Positions 16,588 through 28,600 of a stretch of 54,841 nucleotides of DNA are shown piece by piece (position 1 is the stretch's first letter; each line of letters starts with the position of its first letter). Both the position numbers and the translations under genes were made by a program. Source of the DNA: a virus; the IMG/VR virus record IMGVR_UViG_3300021085_000040, positions 1 through 54,841 of that record; one strand, 5' to 3'. The notes under the pieces were generated by a model. The model searched no databases. It saw only the letters and a program-made list of their open reading frames with translations, and was not told the origin of the DNA.

Positions 16588-17793
16588 ATGGCATTAATGA
16601 AACACGACGGTGTACACGTTTCGAGACGAGGAACACAACATAACCAATCGAGTATTAACACACTCAGTGGAATATATGTTGGCGAAGTAATAGACAATAC
16701 TGATAGTTTATACACAGGTAGAATAACTGTACGCATATCTGAATTTGGTTCAAAAGATTCAACAAGAGTATGTTTATTGGCTACACCATATGGTGGGCAC
16801 ACAAAAATACAAGACAGTGGAGATGATGAAACAAAAGAAGCACAAGCACCAACAAGTTATGGATTGTGGCCACAACCGCCAGAAGTAGGAACAAATGTTG
16901 TTATAGCATACACTGGTAGTATCGAACAAGGTATTGTAATGGGGTCGTTAATTGCAAAAGATAGAAATGCAATGATGGGTGGTAGAGCAAGTGGACAAGT
17001 ATATACAGATGACGGCACTTCTTGTGGACCAGCAGTAGAAAAAAATGCAAAGGATACAAACGATGCTGATACTAAACCAGTAGATGAGTATTTTCAATCA
17101 GTGTTAAATCAGCAAGGTCTAAGTTTAGATTATGTTAGAGGACACAGTCAAAGTAGTGCTAGGAGAGAGTCGCCAAGTAAGGTATTTGGTATTACAACAC
17201 GTCAAGGACATGTACTTACATTAGATGACGGCGATAGTAACAATTCTAGTAACAATATTAGATTGCGAACTAAAAGTGGTGCCCAACTTTTAATGGATGA
17301 CAGTAATGGTTTTGTTTTTATTACAAACCAGTCAGGCGATGCTTGGATCGAAATGGACTTTGCAGGTCACATAGATGTTTATAGTAAAGCAGGTATCAGT
17401 ATGCACACTGAAGGTGATTATAACGTACATGCCAAAGGCAGTATTAACATGCAAGCAGAAATAGGTGTAAACATAAAAAGCACAGGCGGTGATGGAATAA
17501 AATTAGAAACAACACAAGGTGCAATTGATGTATATAGTGCATTAGATATGAACTTGCAATCAGCTACTAATTATAATTTACTAGTAGAAGGTAATCAAGT
17601 TATTACTGGTACACAAATAGATATGAACCCATCAAAAGAAGCAGCGCCGGCAACAAAAACTCCAATACAAAATCAAATATCAAACACTAACATAAAAACA
17701 AGTACTGCAAGTAGAGTACCAGAAAAACATCCGTGGCAAGGAGTAAGCGGCGTAGAAGAAACATTTACATCAGGTAAAGGAAATATTTTATAA
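16588..17793 (+). CDS. 5: Baseplate hub spike protein gp5 (no lysozyme domain)
   Basis: 401 residues. An N-terminal OB-fold region (GIYVGEVIDNTDSLYTGRI ... PPEVGTNVVIAYTGSIEQG) is followed by a VgrG/gp5-type repeat region with alternating hydrophobic residues (HIDVYSKAGISMHTEGDYN and following) that forms the membrane-piercing beta-helix. T4 gp5 (575 aa) has a lysozyme domain between these two parts; here there is none, and a lysin-like domain sits on the gene upstream instead. Spacing to both neighbours is minimal (1 nt upstream; TAATG downstream). Confidence 0.9.
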   Translation: MALMKHDGVHVSRRGTQHNQSSINTLSGIYVGEVIDNTDSLYTGRITVRISEFGSKDSTRVCLLATPYGGHTKIQDSGDDETKEAQAPTSYGLWPQPPEVGTNVVIAYTGSIEQGIVMGSLIAKDRNAMMGGRASGQVYTDDGTSCGPAVEKNAKDTNDADTKPVDEYFQSVLNQQGLSLDYVRGHSQSSARRESPSKVFGITTRQGHVLTLDDGDSNNSSNNIRLRTKSGAQLLMDDSNGFVFITNQSGDAWIEMDFAGHIDVYSKAGISMHTEGDYNVHAKGSINMQAEIGVNIKSTGGDGIKLETTQGAIDVYSALDMNLQSATNYNLLVEGNQVITGTQIDMNPSKEAAPATKTPIQNQISNTNIKTSTASRVPEKHPWQGVSGVEETFTSGKGNIL

Positions 17794-18500
17794 TGCCAAG
17801 TTTTAATTTACAATCAACAGTTGATAGTAAAAATCTTATAGATTATAGTTTGTTTACTGTAATTGATAGCGATGCAGTGAATACTCTTATACCCTTGTCT
17901 GAACTTGAAGCAAGCGATAAATTAATTAATGCTAAAATAAGAAGCATTAAATGGATTGGGTACAATAAAAATTCAGTTATTGGATATAAAAGAACTGTAG
18001 GATTAAACGGCAATGGCTTAACAGAAGCTGAAGCATATACAATTTGGATAGAAGAATTCAAAGACAAAGAAAGAGCGTTTAAAAAACAATTTCCATTAAC
18101 TTCGTTAACACAAACACAATATGATGCTATGTTAAGTTTGTATGCAGACACAGGAACATTTTCACGTGTAGGCAAAGCAACAAGACAATTTGAAATATTT
18201 GATTTTGTCACAGATAAAAAATGGGATTATGTAGCAACTGCATTAACACTAAGTGGTGCCGACAGACTTAACCGACAAGTAGATGCAAAAATATTAATGC
18301 TTGGAGATTACGGAACATACAGAGATAGAAGTTACATTAAAGAAGATGGCATACAAGAACTTTTAAAAGAATACATTACTAACCAAATGAATGACGAACA
18401 AAGAAGTCAAGCAGAATATGTTTATTATGCAGAAACAAAAAGATTCTTGCCAAACATGACTGAGAGTAGAAAAAGGCTTTTAGCAAAACAACTCAGTTAA
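17793..18500 (+). CDS. Lysozyme-like (GH24-fold) baseplate-region protein
   Basis: 235 residues. The block IGYKRTVGLNGNGLTEAEAYTIW followed by LTQTQYDAMLSLYADTG resembles phage lysozymes (Q-xx-DALxSxxxNxG) and has the spacing of that fold, but I cannot point to the E-x8-D/C-x5-T catalytic set, so it may be an inactive relative used structurally. It begins one base inside the gp5 stop and is the last gene before an HNH insertion. A simple structural protein is an alternative. Confidence 0.55.
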   Translation: MPSFNLQSTVDSKNLIDYSLFTVIDSDAVNTLIPLSELEASDKLINAKIRSIKWIGYNKNSVIGYKRTVGLNGNGLTEAEAYTIWIEEFKDKERAFKKQFPLTSLTQTQYDAMLSLYADTGTFSRVGKATRQFEIFDFVTDKKWDYVATALTLSGADRLNRQVDAKILMLGDYGTYRDRSYIKEDGIQELLKEYITNQMNDEQRSQAEYVYYAETKRFLPNMTESRKRLLAKQLS

Positions 18501-18504
18501 CTCA

Positions 18505-18533
18505 TTACAAAATAATTTAAATACTATTATAAT
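18505..18533 (+). promoter_or_regulatory. Possible sigma70-type promoter before the HNH gene
   Basis: TTACAA (18505-18510), 17-bp spacer, TATAAT (18528-18533). A weak late-like TTTAAATA (18516-18523) lies in the spacer. The start expected near 18540 is only 9 nt from the TTG start codon, so the upstream AAGGAAA may not be included in this transcript. Confidence 0.45.
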
Positions 18534-18548
18534 GCAAGGAAAATAAAC

Positions 18549-19103
18549 TTGAATAAAAGCGTTTTACTACTTAATGCTGATGGGCAACCATTATCACAAA
18601 TGCCACTTAGCACAGTCAGTTGGCAAGATGCAATTAAGGCCATGTGGTCGGAAAAAGTACACGTAATTAAAAATTATGATGATGAGTTTCTCCGGTCACC
18701 AACAGTAACTATTCCATACCCAAGCATTATTATGCTTAACACTTATCACAAGCAACCCTCCAAAGCAAAATTCACTCGTAGAAATTTATATGTCAGAGAC
18801 AAATACTGTTGCCAATACTGTGGCGACAGGTTTGTTTACAATGACTTAACAATTGATCATGTTATTCCAAAGTCAAAAGGTGGAAGACTAACATGGGAAA
18901 ACAGTGTTACTGCTTGTGGTCCATGCAATGTAAAGAAAGGCGATAGCTTATATCCTTTACCTATGCAACGACCAACACACCCTTCGTGGTACCAAATAAA
19001 CTATGCTTACCAGCATCATACACTAATAATACCCGATGCAGCTTGGCAAAAGTACATACATTGGCAAGAAGATAAGCTAATTATAGAACCATTATCTACT
19101 TAG
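18549..19103 (+). CDS. HNH endonuclease
   Basis: 184 residues from a TTG start with AAGGAAA upstream. The HNH core is complete: CQYCG (C88, C91), IDHVIPKSKGG (D103, H104), WENSVTAC with N118, and CGPCN (C123, C126). The N-terminal half (LLLNADGQPL, SWQDAIKAMWSEKVHVI) matches the class of HNH proteins common in bacteria and their phages. It sits between baseplate genes, with its own promoter-like sequence and a late promoter immediately after it, the usual picture of a free-standing homing or mobile endonuclease gene. Confidence 0.9.
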   Translation: MNKSVLLLNADGQPLSQMPLSTVSWQDAIKAMWSEKVHVIKNYDDEFLRSPTVTIPYPSIIMLNTYHKQPSKAKFTRRNLYVRDKYCCQYCGDRFVYNDLTIDHVIPKSKGGRLTWENSVTACGPCNVKKGDSLYPLPMQRPTHPSWYQINYAYQHHTLIIPDAAWQKYIHWQEDKLIIEPLST

Positions 19104-19114
19104 TTAATCTTTTG

Positions 19115-19122
19115 CATAAATA
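19115..19122 (+). promoter_or_regulatory. T4-type late promoter giving a leaderless gp25 mRNA
   Basis: CATAAATA; counting T4 spacing (-13 to -6), +1 falls at 19128, exactly the A of the gp25 ATG. No Shine-Dalgarno sequence lies between promoter and ATG. Confidence 0.7.
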
Positions 19123-19127
19123 GTTGT

Positions 19128-19511
19128 ATGAGCAATATATTTGGATATACAACAATTAACGAATCTTACACAAGTAAAAATCTGAGTGGCTTAGAATTAG
19201 CCAAACAGGATCTAATAAACCATTTTCATATACGTAAAGGAGAGAAATGGACAGACCCTACGTTTGGGTGTGACTTGCCTCTTTATATATTTGAACCACT
19301 AGATCAATCAACTCAAGACGATATTAATCAAGAAGTTTATAGGGTAATAAGTTACGATCCTAGATTTCAAATAGTTGACACAAATATAAGAGTCGTGCAA
19401 GAAGCACACTCAGTAACAGTTAATGTAAAATTAAATTACTTACCAACAACAACTGCAACCGACTTGCAGATCAAATTCGATAGAGAATTTATAGAAAACG
19501 CAGAGTTTTAA
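19128..19511 (+). CDS. 25: Baseplate wedge protein gp25
   Basis: 127 residues (T4 gp25 is 132). The GxxLPLYIFEPLDQSTQDDI segment preceded by IRKGEKWTDPTFGC is the gp25/GPW family signature (R-KGE-x-W-P-FG). gp25 joins the gp6-gp7 heterotrimer of the wedge and helps nucleate the sheath. The ATG has no ribosome binding site and coincides with the predicted late transcription start. Two bases separate it from gp6. Confidence 0.93.
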   Translation: MSNIFGYTTINESYTSKNLSGLELAKQDLINHFHIRKGEKWTDPTFGCDLPLYIFEPLDQSTQDDINQEVYRVISYDPRFQIVDTNIRVVQEAHSVTVNVKLNYLPTTTATDLQIKFDREFIENAEF

Positions 19512-19513
19512 TT

Positions 19514-22500
19514 ATGGCACAAAAATCAAGACAAAATAAACTTTTTGCGGCAGAAGACTTTACAGTAATCTACGAATCATATGTTAATGCAAACTTTCAA
19601 GCATTTGACTTTGATACTATTAGAACTGCAATGGTTGACTATGTACGCAATAATTATCCAGAAAATTACAATGACTGGATAGAATCAGCTGAATTTGTAT
19701 CACTACTAGATGTAGTTGCACAGTTTGGACACAACTTAGCATATCGAGTAGATATGAATGCTAGGAATAATTTTTTAAGTACAGCACAAAAACAAGAGTC
19801 AATTTACAAGTTAGCAGAGTTTTTAGGATATCAGCCAAGACGCAATGTGCCAGCGTACGGTGAACTAAAAGTAGTAAGTGTTAAAACAAACGAAAATATT
19901 ATTGGAAGTGATGGAACAAGTTTAGGCGGGCGAGATATTAAATATGAAATCTCAAACAATATTAATAACTTAGATGATTTCATTACAGTACTGAACTCTG
20001 TATTACAAAATAGTAATCGTTATGGTAGTCCAAAAAAGTCAGTAGTAATTAATAATATCAAAACAGATTTTTATGATCTTAATAATACACCCAATCAAAT
20101 TAAATTTGATGCACAAGGATCAGTATTAGGATCATCTGCACCCTTTAATATTATAAGCAGTAACTATGATAACGACACAAGAAACTTTACAGAAAAATAT
20201 CCAGATCCAGTAGGAAGTTTTGGAATATATTATAAAGATGATGGAAAAGGAATAACCAGTGTTAATACTGGATTTTTCCTTGGCATTAAGCAAGGATCAT
20301 TGCAGTTTCAAGACTTTAATATAGATACTCCTATTGACAGTATGTCTTTGGATGTTAATGTTAAAAATATAAACAACTCAGACATATGGGTACAAAATGT
20401 TAATAGTACAGGTAATGTTGTTAAACAATGGACCAAAGTTAAAGATGTTAATAGTAATGTAATTTATAATAATTTAACAACAGGTGAACGTGACATATTC
20501 AGCGTTAAAACAAGAAAAGATAATCAGATATCAGTTTTGTTTCCTGATAGTACATTTGGTAATGTTCCAAAAGATACTATTAGAATATGGTATAGAACAA
20601 GTGTAAACAATACATATATTTTAAGACCAGACGATTTTCAATCTAAAAAAATACAAATAAACTATACTGGTACTGACGGTAATATTTATGTAGCATCATT
20701 TTTAGTGCAACTTAAACAATCAATTTCTACTGCTAGTTCAAATGAAAGTTTAGACGAGATAAGAGAAAATGCTCCAAAGAATTATGCTAGTCAAGATAGA
20801 ATGATTACTGCATCAGACTACAACACAATGCTAGGAAACACAAATGGTGGAATATTAAAAATCAAAAGTGTCAATCGAACATTTAGTGGACACAGTAGAT
20901 ATTCTAAATTTATTGACCCAACCGGAACATACAGTAATTTATACTTAACAGGAAATGATGCGTCATTGCAATCAACTAATGACATACAACAAATGTCTGC
21001 AGCATCAACAGAAAATGCTAATCAAATATTTGAAAAATATTTAAAGAATATATTAGACAATGACGAATTTGTAAATTTATATTATACAAGATACAGAAAA
21101 CATTTTGTAGCACTAGCAGTTGCAGCCGACCACTTTGATGGTGTAGTTAATTCGGGTAGTGGATTTTCTACAAACACAACTGAAACAGTACAATCTGCAT
21201 CTACATACACTTGGAACACAGATAGTACTACTGCAAGTAACATTTTAAATGGCTACTTCACAGATTCTACAAATACCAGAAAAAGAGTAGGTACTACTGT
21301 AAGTGATTATACACAATACATTACACCTGGTGCATTAATTAAATTTAAGCATGTAACAACAGATGATACTCCAGTAACTACATACAAATGGGCCAAAGTT
21401 ATTAGTGTTGCAGGACATGGATTAGGCATAGAAGGTACAGGAAGTAATGCAGGACAACCAACTGGTAAGAAGGCAGATGGCACAGGCGCTATTGTATTAG
21501 ACACTAACATAAAAGCTTCTAGTACTATTGAAATTATATATCCTGCTTTATCTAAAAAATTCTCTGTAAGAGAACAAGAACTAATTACAGATATGTTAGA
21601 AGCAAAAAGATCATTTAATTTAAAATATATTCCAGAAAATAAATCATGGAGAGTTGATTTCCAATCCGAAGATATAAACTATGCTAATAGCACACCAGCT
21701 AATTATCCACCAGACTTTAATACAAAAGATGCAAGTTGGGTTATTTGGGTAGAATATACAGACACAAATTATGATATATATTTGAGAACTCTAGGATTTA
21801 AATTTGCAAGCAACACAGTACATTTGGGTAATATTAAAAACGAACTAGAAATAGGAACGTATACTAAAAAAGCAAAACGAGATATTATTACTATGCTAGG
21901 CGCTGATGGAACAAATATAACTACTACTGGAACTTTTTATGTATATGGATATAATAATTATATAGATTCAGATGATTACAGATTAACATTAATTGATACT
22001 AATGCAGACAGTAGACCAGATAATCCAGATACATTTAGAGATGTAGTAGGTGCCGGGAACACAGAACTACCTAATCCAGCAAACTTTCAATGGGAGCATA
22101 TTGCTACAGATAACCAAGCAGTGGATCCAAGTTTTACAAATATTATTGATGTATTTGCATTATCAAAATCGTATGATACAGAATATAAAAATTATTTAAA
22201 TGATATAACATTAAGCGAACCAATTCCACCTTCTAGTTATCAATTAGGAACACAGTTTTCTAGTGTTCAAGATAAAAAAGCAATAAGTGATACAATAGTT
22301 TATAAGCCAGTTAAATATAAACCATTGTTTGGAACACACGCAGAACCACAACTTAGAGCAAGGTTTAGAATAATTAAATTGTTTGGCTCTAACATCACCG
22401 ACAGTGATTTAAAAACAAAAACAGTATCAGCTATAAACAGTTTCTTTGATTCAAGTAATTGGGACTTTGGTGAAACATTTTATTTTACAGAGTTGGCTGC

Positions 22501-22690
22501 ATATGTACACAAAGAACTAGCAGGCATTCTAAGTAGTTTTGTTATTGTACCACAAGGTGCAGGAAGTGTATTTGGAGATATGTTTGAATATACACCAAAC
22601 ACAGATGAACTTATTATACCAGATGTGAATGTAGATGATATTGATATTATTGAAAACATTACAGACGCAAATATTAAAGCAGGAAGTTAA
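19514..22690 (+). CDS. 6: Baseplate wedge protein gp6
   Basis: 1058 residues, longer than T4 gp6 (660). The N-terminal block DTIRTAMVDYVRNNYPENYNDW and SLLDVVAQFGHNLAYRVDMNARNNFL, then EFLGYQPRRNVPAYGEL, is the conserved gp6 start; the NYASQDRMITASDYNTML segment near residue 425 is the baseplate-J-like core. gp6 dimers make the inner ring of the baseplate. The extra length is mostly beta-rich insertions in the second half, as in other marine T4-like phages. Confidence 0.93.
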   Translation: MAQKSRQNKLFAAEDFTVIYESYVNANFQAFDFDTIRTAMVDYVRNNYPENYNDWIESAEFVSLLDVVAQFGHNLAYRVDMNARNNFLSTAQKQESIYKLAEFLGYQPRRNVPAYGELKVVSVKTNENIIGSDGTSLGGRDIKYEISNNINNLDDFITVLNSVLQNSNRYGSPKKSVVINNIKTDFYDLNNTPNQIKFDAQGSVLGSSAPFNIISSNYDNDTRNFTEKYPDPVGSFGIYYKDDGKGITSVNTGFFLGIKQGSLQFQDFNIDTPIDSMSLDVNVKNINNSDIWVQNVNSTGNVVKQWTKVKDVNSNVIYNNLTTGERDIFSVKTRKDNQISVLFPDSTFGNVPKDTIRIWYRTSVNNTYILRPDDFQSKKIQINYTGTDGNIYVASFLVQLKQSISTASSNESLDEIRENAPKNYASQDRMITASDYNTMLGNTNGGILKIKSVNRTFSGHSRYSKFIDPTGTYSNLYLTGNDASLQSTNDIQQMSAASTENANQIFEKYLKNILDNDEFVNLYYTRYRKHFVALAVAADHFDGVVNSGSGFSTNTTETVQSASTYTWNTDSTTASNILNGYFTDSTNTRKRVGTTVSDYTQYITPGALIKFKHVTTDDTPVTTYKWAKVISVAGHGLGIEGTGSNAGQPTGKKADGTGAIVLDTNIKASSTIEIIYPALSKKFSVREQELITDMLEAKRSFNLKYIPENKSWRVDFQSEDINYANSTPANYPPDFNTKDASWVIWVEYTDTNYDIYLRTLGFKFASNTVHLGNIKNELEIGTYTKKAKRDIITMLGADGTNITTTGTFYVYGYNNYIDSDDYRLTLIDTNADSRPDNPDTFRDVVGAGNTELPNPANFQWEHIATDNQAVDPSFTNIIDVFALSKSYDTEYKNYLNDITLSEPIPPSSYQLGTQFSSVQDKKAISDTIVYKPVKYKPLFGTHAEPQLRARFRIIKLFGSNITDSDLKTKTVSAINSFFDSSNWDFGETFYFTELAAYVHKELAGILSSFVIVPQGAGSVFGDMFEYTPNTDELIIPDVNVDDIDIIENITDANIKAGS

Positions 22691-22692
22691 TA

Positions 22693-25600
22693 ATGGCTAA
22701 GAAAAAAGCAGGACAACAAAAAGTCAACAATGTAAAATCTAGTAATTTTTTACCTAGTATTTTTCAAACAGAACTTAATAAAAGTTGGCTAGATAGTACA
22801 CTAGATCAAATGGTTTCTAAAGGACCGCTTGATAATATAGATGGCTATATAGGTAGTAAGCACGGTAACATAGCAAAAGCCAATGATGTGTATATTGAGT
22901 CACAGGATTCTAAAACACAATTAACTCCTGCACTTGTATCATATGATAAACAAAAACAATTAACTAATTCGATTGCGTTTGATGATATTGCTAATTCTAT
23001 AAACACAAACTTTGCTACATACAATTACAATTCAGCATATTCATCTGATAGATATACATTTAACCCACCAATTGATATTGACAAATTTGTTAACCATACC
23101 AACTATCGTTGGGTACCGGAGTTACCGGTATACGAAAGTATATGGACAGGTACTAGTAAAAACCCAATAACAGATATACAAACTAATGGCATCTCAACAC
23201 TAACAGATGATAACAATACATTTACAGTTGAAAACCAAATGCTTATTAAGTTTACTGGGTCAGGTTGGGATGCAAGTGTTTTAAATAAAACATATATCGT
23301 AGCAGGCTCAGTAGGTGAACACAAGTTGTATGAATATTTAGATGCAAGTGGAAACAGAGTATACAATAATACAGTAAGTCATTCAGAAGATGCAGATGGT
23401 GGATGGTGGAATGGAATATTACACACTGTAGAATTAAACACTAGCTATAGTGGCTATCAAGCAAGTTCTGTTGAATCTCCACAACAACTAGTAGACCACT
23501 ACAATGATGATCTTACTTCTTTAAAACTGCCGTATTTTAGTGGATTTACATTTCTTAACTACAAACCAGAATCTAACAACACACAACTTATTAAAAACAC
23601 TCTTGTAAAATTTACAGGAAGTTGGACACATACAGGTATAACAAACAATACTGATATATTTTCGCTAACAATTGATGCTACTACAGGAGATGTATCCATT
23701 GCGGCTGCAACTGCTGACGAGATAGCATCAGCAAATACAACACTATCACCAGACAATAATTTAATGTACAACGAAGGATTTCCAGTAGATCCACAAAGAG
23801 ATTATATTGTAATTGCAAAAGAAGATTCCGGACAAACTGCATGGAGTAGAGCCAACCATTGGGTTAACATCAGTACAATTAAAAAACTACAAGAACTGAT
23901 ACCTACATACGATTTTACAGAAGTTAAAAACATTAAAAGAAAAGCACAACGACCTATTATAGAATATAATGCAGAACTACACTTATGGGACACGCAAACA
24001 AAAACAAAAATTAATCAATATCCTTTGTATAAATTCTTTAACACAGAAGGTGAATCACTTGAAGGTGGATGTAATAAATCATTTACAGGTGAGAAGATTT
24101 TTGGTTATAAAGAAGGAACAGGTACTAACGATACTGAACTAGGGTTTCCATTAAGTTATAAGGACACACCAAAGGGCGCCGAGTATGAATTTGAAAACTT
24201 TATTTTAACACACGAATATTATACTAATCATTCTAATGCAGAATATTCAAAGGCAACGTATTCAAAGGAGCAACTAGGATACAACTTCTTTAAACAAAAT
24301 AATGTGTTAAAAACTATTTACACACCAGCTGGTATTCCAGCAGGTGCTTGGTCAACTGCACAATATAAAGTAGATACAACTGATGCCGCATTAGAAATTC
24401 CATATGGATCTGATAATTTTAAATTAAATGAAACATTCTTTTTACATAAAATAGATAATAACATTTCTATTAGTGTTGCATACAGCAACGGCACTACTAA
24501 TACAATGCATACTGGTAATGCGGAATTATATACAGTATGTGAAAGTGAAACAATTGAATTTAATAACTTAACTGATATAACATCAACAGAAATAAAAGTA
24601 ATTTCAAACGGAGTAGACATTGAATCAACTTCTATACCCGAAATTACATTTACAAGAACTAGTGATAAAATAACTTTAGTAACAAGTGGGTCAAGTAATG
24701 GTAAGCAATTTAATGTAGTACATGACGATGGTTCTACAGTAACAGTATTACAATCATTTATTATTGATACTGAATGCAATAAATCATTTTACAAAATTCA
24801 ACTTAATGGTGCAAACATTGATCCATCAAAAGTAACTATTAACGCAACAACTATTTCAATAGACGAAAGCATACTTGCATTAGATGACTTAGTGGACTTT
24901 AGTTGGAGAAGCAATGATTTAACAAACGAAACAACTGATATAAGTTTACCTGATGTACATGTTCATAACTCAAGTAACTCAGTAATTAAAACATTTACAA
25001 TGAGCGAAACAATTAATCATTGGACAGATAAATTAAACTCTATGCCAGGATTTGATATTACCCTCGCTGATAATAATTATGCTAGTATACCTCATACTAC
25101 ACAGTATGGTGGAACAATCTTTGTACATGAGAATAATACTACAATGCATGACATTAATTATTCTAACAAAAAAGCAACAATTACTGGAGCATTAGTAGAA
25201 CAAGGAAAAGAATTTAATGCATTTAGAACAAGAGTAAGTTCACAAGCAAGACGATTATTTACATTGGGTACTTCAAGTGTACAACAATTAACAGATGATG
25301 CAATTACTGAAATCATTAGAAACAAACAAAAAAATACATTGTATAATACATCTAATATGCTATACGGTGAGCTATCTAACAAACAACAATTTAGTTTAGA
25401 AGGCGCTATATCTACTTTGCCAAAAACATTTAAAACAAGATTTACATTTAACGGTGATACTAATATTAGAGATCATGTATATGTTTACTTAACAGAAAAC
25501 AATGGAAGTGACAAACAAATTAGAAGACTTCTTCTAAAAGATAGAGATTATAGATTCTTAAGTAACACAGTAGAAATACTTATTGACTATGCAGCCTTAG

Positions 25601-28600
25601 ACAGTAATCTAACAGAACCTAAATTAGAAGTTTATCATATTAAGATGGACGAAGCAAGTTTTGTTCCGCCTAGTATGGTAAAACTTGGATTAGCATATGG
25701 TGTAGAACCACAAGTAAACAACGGCATATTATATACACACGATGGTAAAGAAATTAGTGTTACTGATGAAACTAGTTTAATAGACTTAGACTCTACAACA
25801 TTTGATCCTGTAAACGCAGTAGTATACGAAATGGAAAAACGTATATATGCAGGACTTGTTAAAGAAGATTATATGTACAGTGATGAGAAAAAAGGAAGAA
25901 ATAAATTTAATTCTCCAGTTGAGTACTTGCCAACAGAACATGTAAACACGTGGTTTAAATTAAATGATTTAAATAACTATTTAGAAAAATATTATTACAA
26001 GTGGGCTAGACTCAACAATATTACAAGTCTAAACACAGATAACTATTATGATGCTGCAGATCCATTTACTTGGAACTACAGTACATTATCAATTGGTAGT
26101 GAATCAATGCCAGGACATTGGAAGGGTGCATACACACATATATTTGGTACAGCTACTCCTCACTTAACTCCTTGGCACATGCTAGGACATGCATTTAAAC
26201 CAACATGGTGGGACACACATTACAGTTGGACAGACGCAACTAAACGTACTGCATTAATTAACGCATTAACAAACGGTATAGTTTCAAATCCAAGCACTAA
26301 TACCATACAAGTTTTACGCAACGCAAGATACACATGGGACTGGAGAGATGTTCCAACAGGCAATTGTCCAGTTAAAACCGACGGTACACTGGAAGACCCA
26401 GATACAGTTTTAGGAACTCCATCAAACGTTGATAAAGAACAAGACTTTGTGTTTGGTGATTGGGGTCCTGTAGAAGCACAATGGAGAGTTAGTGCAGAAG
26501 GTCAAGCAGTATTATTAGATGCAGTATTAAAATTAAATCCTGCAAAAGCATGGACAGACTTTTTCCAACCAGGTGCAATAGACAGTTATAAATCTGTTAT
26601 TAAAAATATAAATCATTATACACAAGATTTAATTAATACTAAAGATTTTAAAATTCCAGGAAAAATATATGAGAGTAGTATTTACAGTTTAAAACTTAAA
26701 ACAACTTCTCAATCTAATTTAGAAAAAGATGGATACTTTAATATTATAGATGATGATCAAAGTACGTTTGCTAGAGCAAGATATGTACTCAATGATATTA
26801 GTCTAGCATCCGGTTCAACTGATAGTATTAGTTTAATTGAAAGAGGATTAAACTTTACCGGGTATCCGATTGTTTCATATGCTGGTTCTGATTCAGTAAC
26901 AAATTCTATAAACGTTGATATTAAACTTAAACAAATTCCATTTACAGCAAATGGAATAGCACAAGCACAATATAATTATTTAATTAGAAATAGTATTGAT
27001 GTTAACTTAGAAGATTTATATACAAAACTAGAAACAAAATTACAAGCAAAAGTTAACGGCTTCACTAATAAACATTTATTAAATTTATCATCAGAAACTA
27101 GTACAGTAGGAGACCTTACACTAGGAGCAGAAGACTTTAATGTTAGTATGTACGAAGGTTCATTAAATGAACTAGTTACTGCAAGTTCTGTGCTTGTAAC
27201 AAAAACAGTTCTTGGATATAAAGTTGAAGGGTTTAATAACAATACAAGAGAGTTTAAATTTTATGAACCAAACATAGATAACCCAACAGATTACATAACA
27301 AAAGATATTAATGGACAAGCACTAAGACGATATAATAAATTTGTAACAGTGCCTAGTATAGCAGAGTATGATACACAATTTAGCAAAACACAAGACATGT
27401 ATAATTTTGTAAGAGGCTACTGGAAGTGGATGGAAGTTCAAGGATATACTCCTCAAAATGACAGTGATGTTGCATCTACTGATTTTATTAATTGGGCAGT
27501 AACAGCAGAAGTAAATGATTCTACTATTTTACATCTGGGACAATTAATACAATACAAACCAGCAACGGGTCATGTATATGAGTTTAATACATTAGAGTAC
27601 AACAGTAATGATATTCTGTCAACAGATCATACTAGAATAGATAACAGCAAATTAGGTATCAAGCGTATCGATGGAATAGTTTCAATTGAAACAAAGGATA
27701 GCGAATTTATAGGAAGCACTACTAGTGCTGTGTTAAACTACGAACATATTATTATATTAGAAAATAAAACAAAATTAGGAGTAACTATTTACGATGATAT
27801 TAAATCTAATAGTTTACAAAGACTTGTACTAACTGGACAAAGAACACTAAACTGGACTGGAGAGAAAAAAGCACCTGGTTATTTAATAGTTAATGATAGT
27901 ATTGTACAGAACTTTGATAGTGCAGTACAAAGTGTTGATAACATATACAGAACAGACGTAGATGAATTTAATTTATCTTTTTCTAAATCAAAAGATTTAA
28001 CAATTGGAAATATAGAAGGACAAATGCTAGATGGATTAGGCATTAATAAAAATGTACTTACAAATTATTATCAAGGTATGATAAAAGAAAAAGGCACAAA
28101 AGGTGCAATAGAACATGTAGGTAAAAGCAACATACTCCACAAAGCAGAAACAACAGTTTCAACATACGAACAATATATGTTTAGGCAAACATATTTAGGT
28201 AATAACGACTTTGAGGCAGCACTTGAAATAGAATTAAAATCAAGTGATATTAACTCATCGCCGCAAGTAATAACATTAGATTCAACTTCAACCGCATCTA
28301 ATGTTATTAAAATAACTGACGATAGAGTTGTTAATTCAACAGGAACATCTCCTCTCATTACATTTGAAGAAGTAGAATATGATGATGCAAATTTAGATAT
28401 ACTTACTGGTGGTGAAGCACTTGTTACTGAAACAGATTATCAAGTATTAAGTTCAAACGAAATAAGTTCTGTATTTGACAGTACGGCCGATTATGCAACT
28501 ATTCCAACTTGGAGTCCTACTGTAAGTTACAAAAAAGGCGATCAAGTTCGATTCCGTGGACATCTGTGGAAATGTAAAGTTAACTTTACTGGATTAGATG

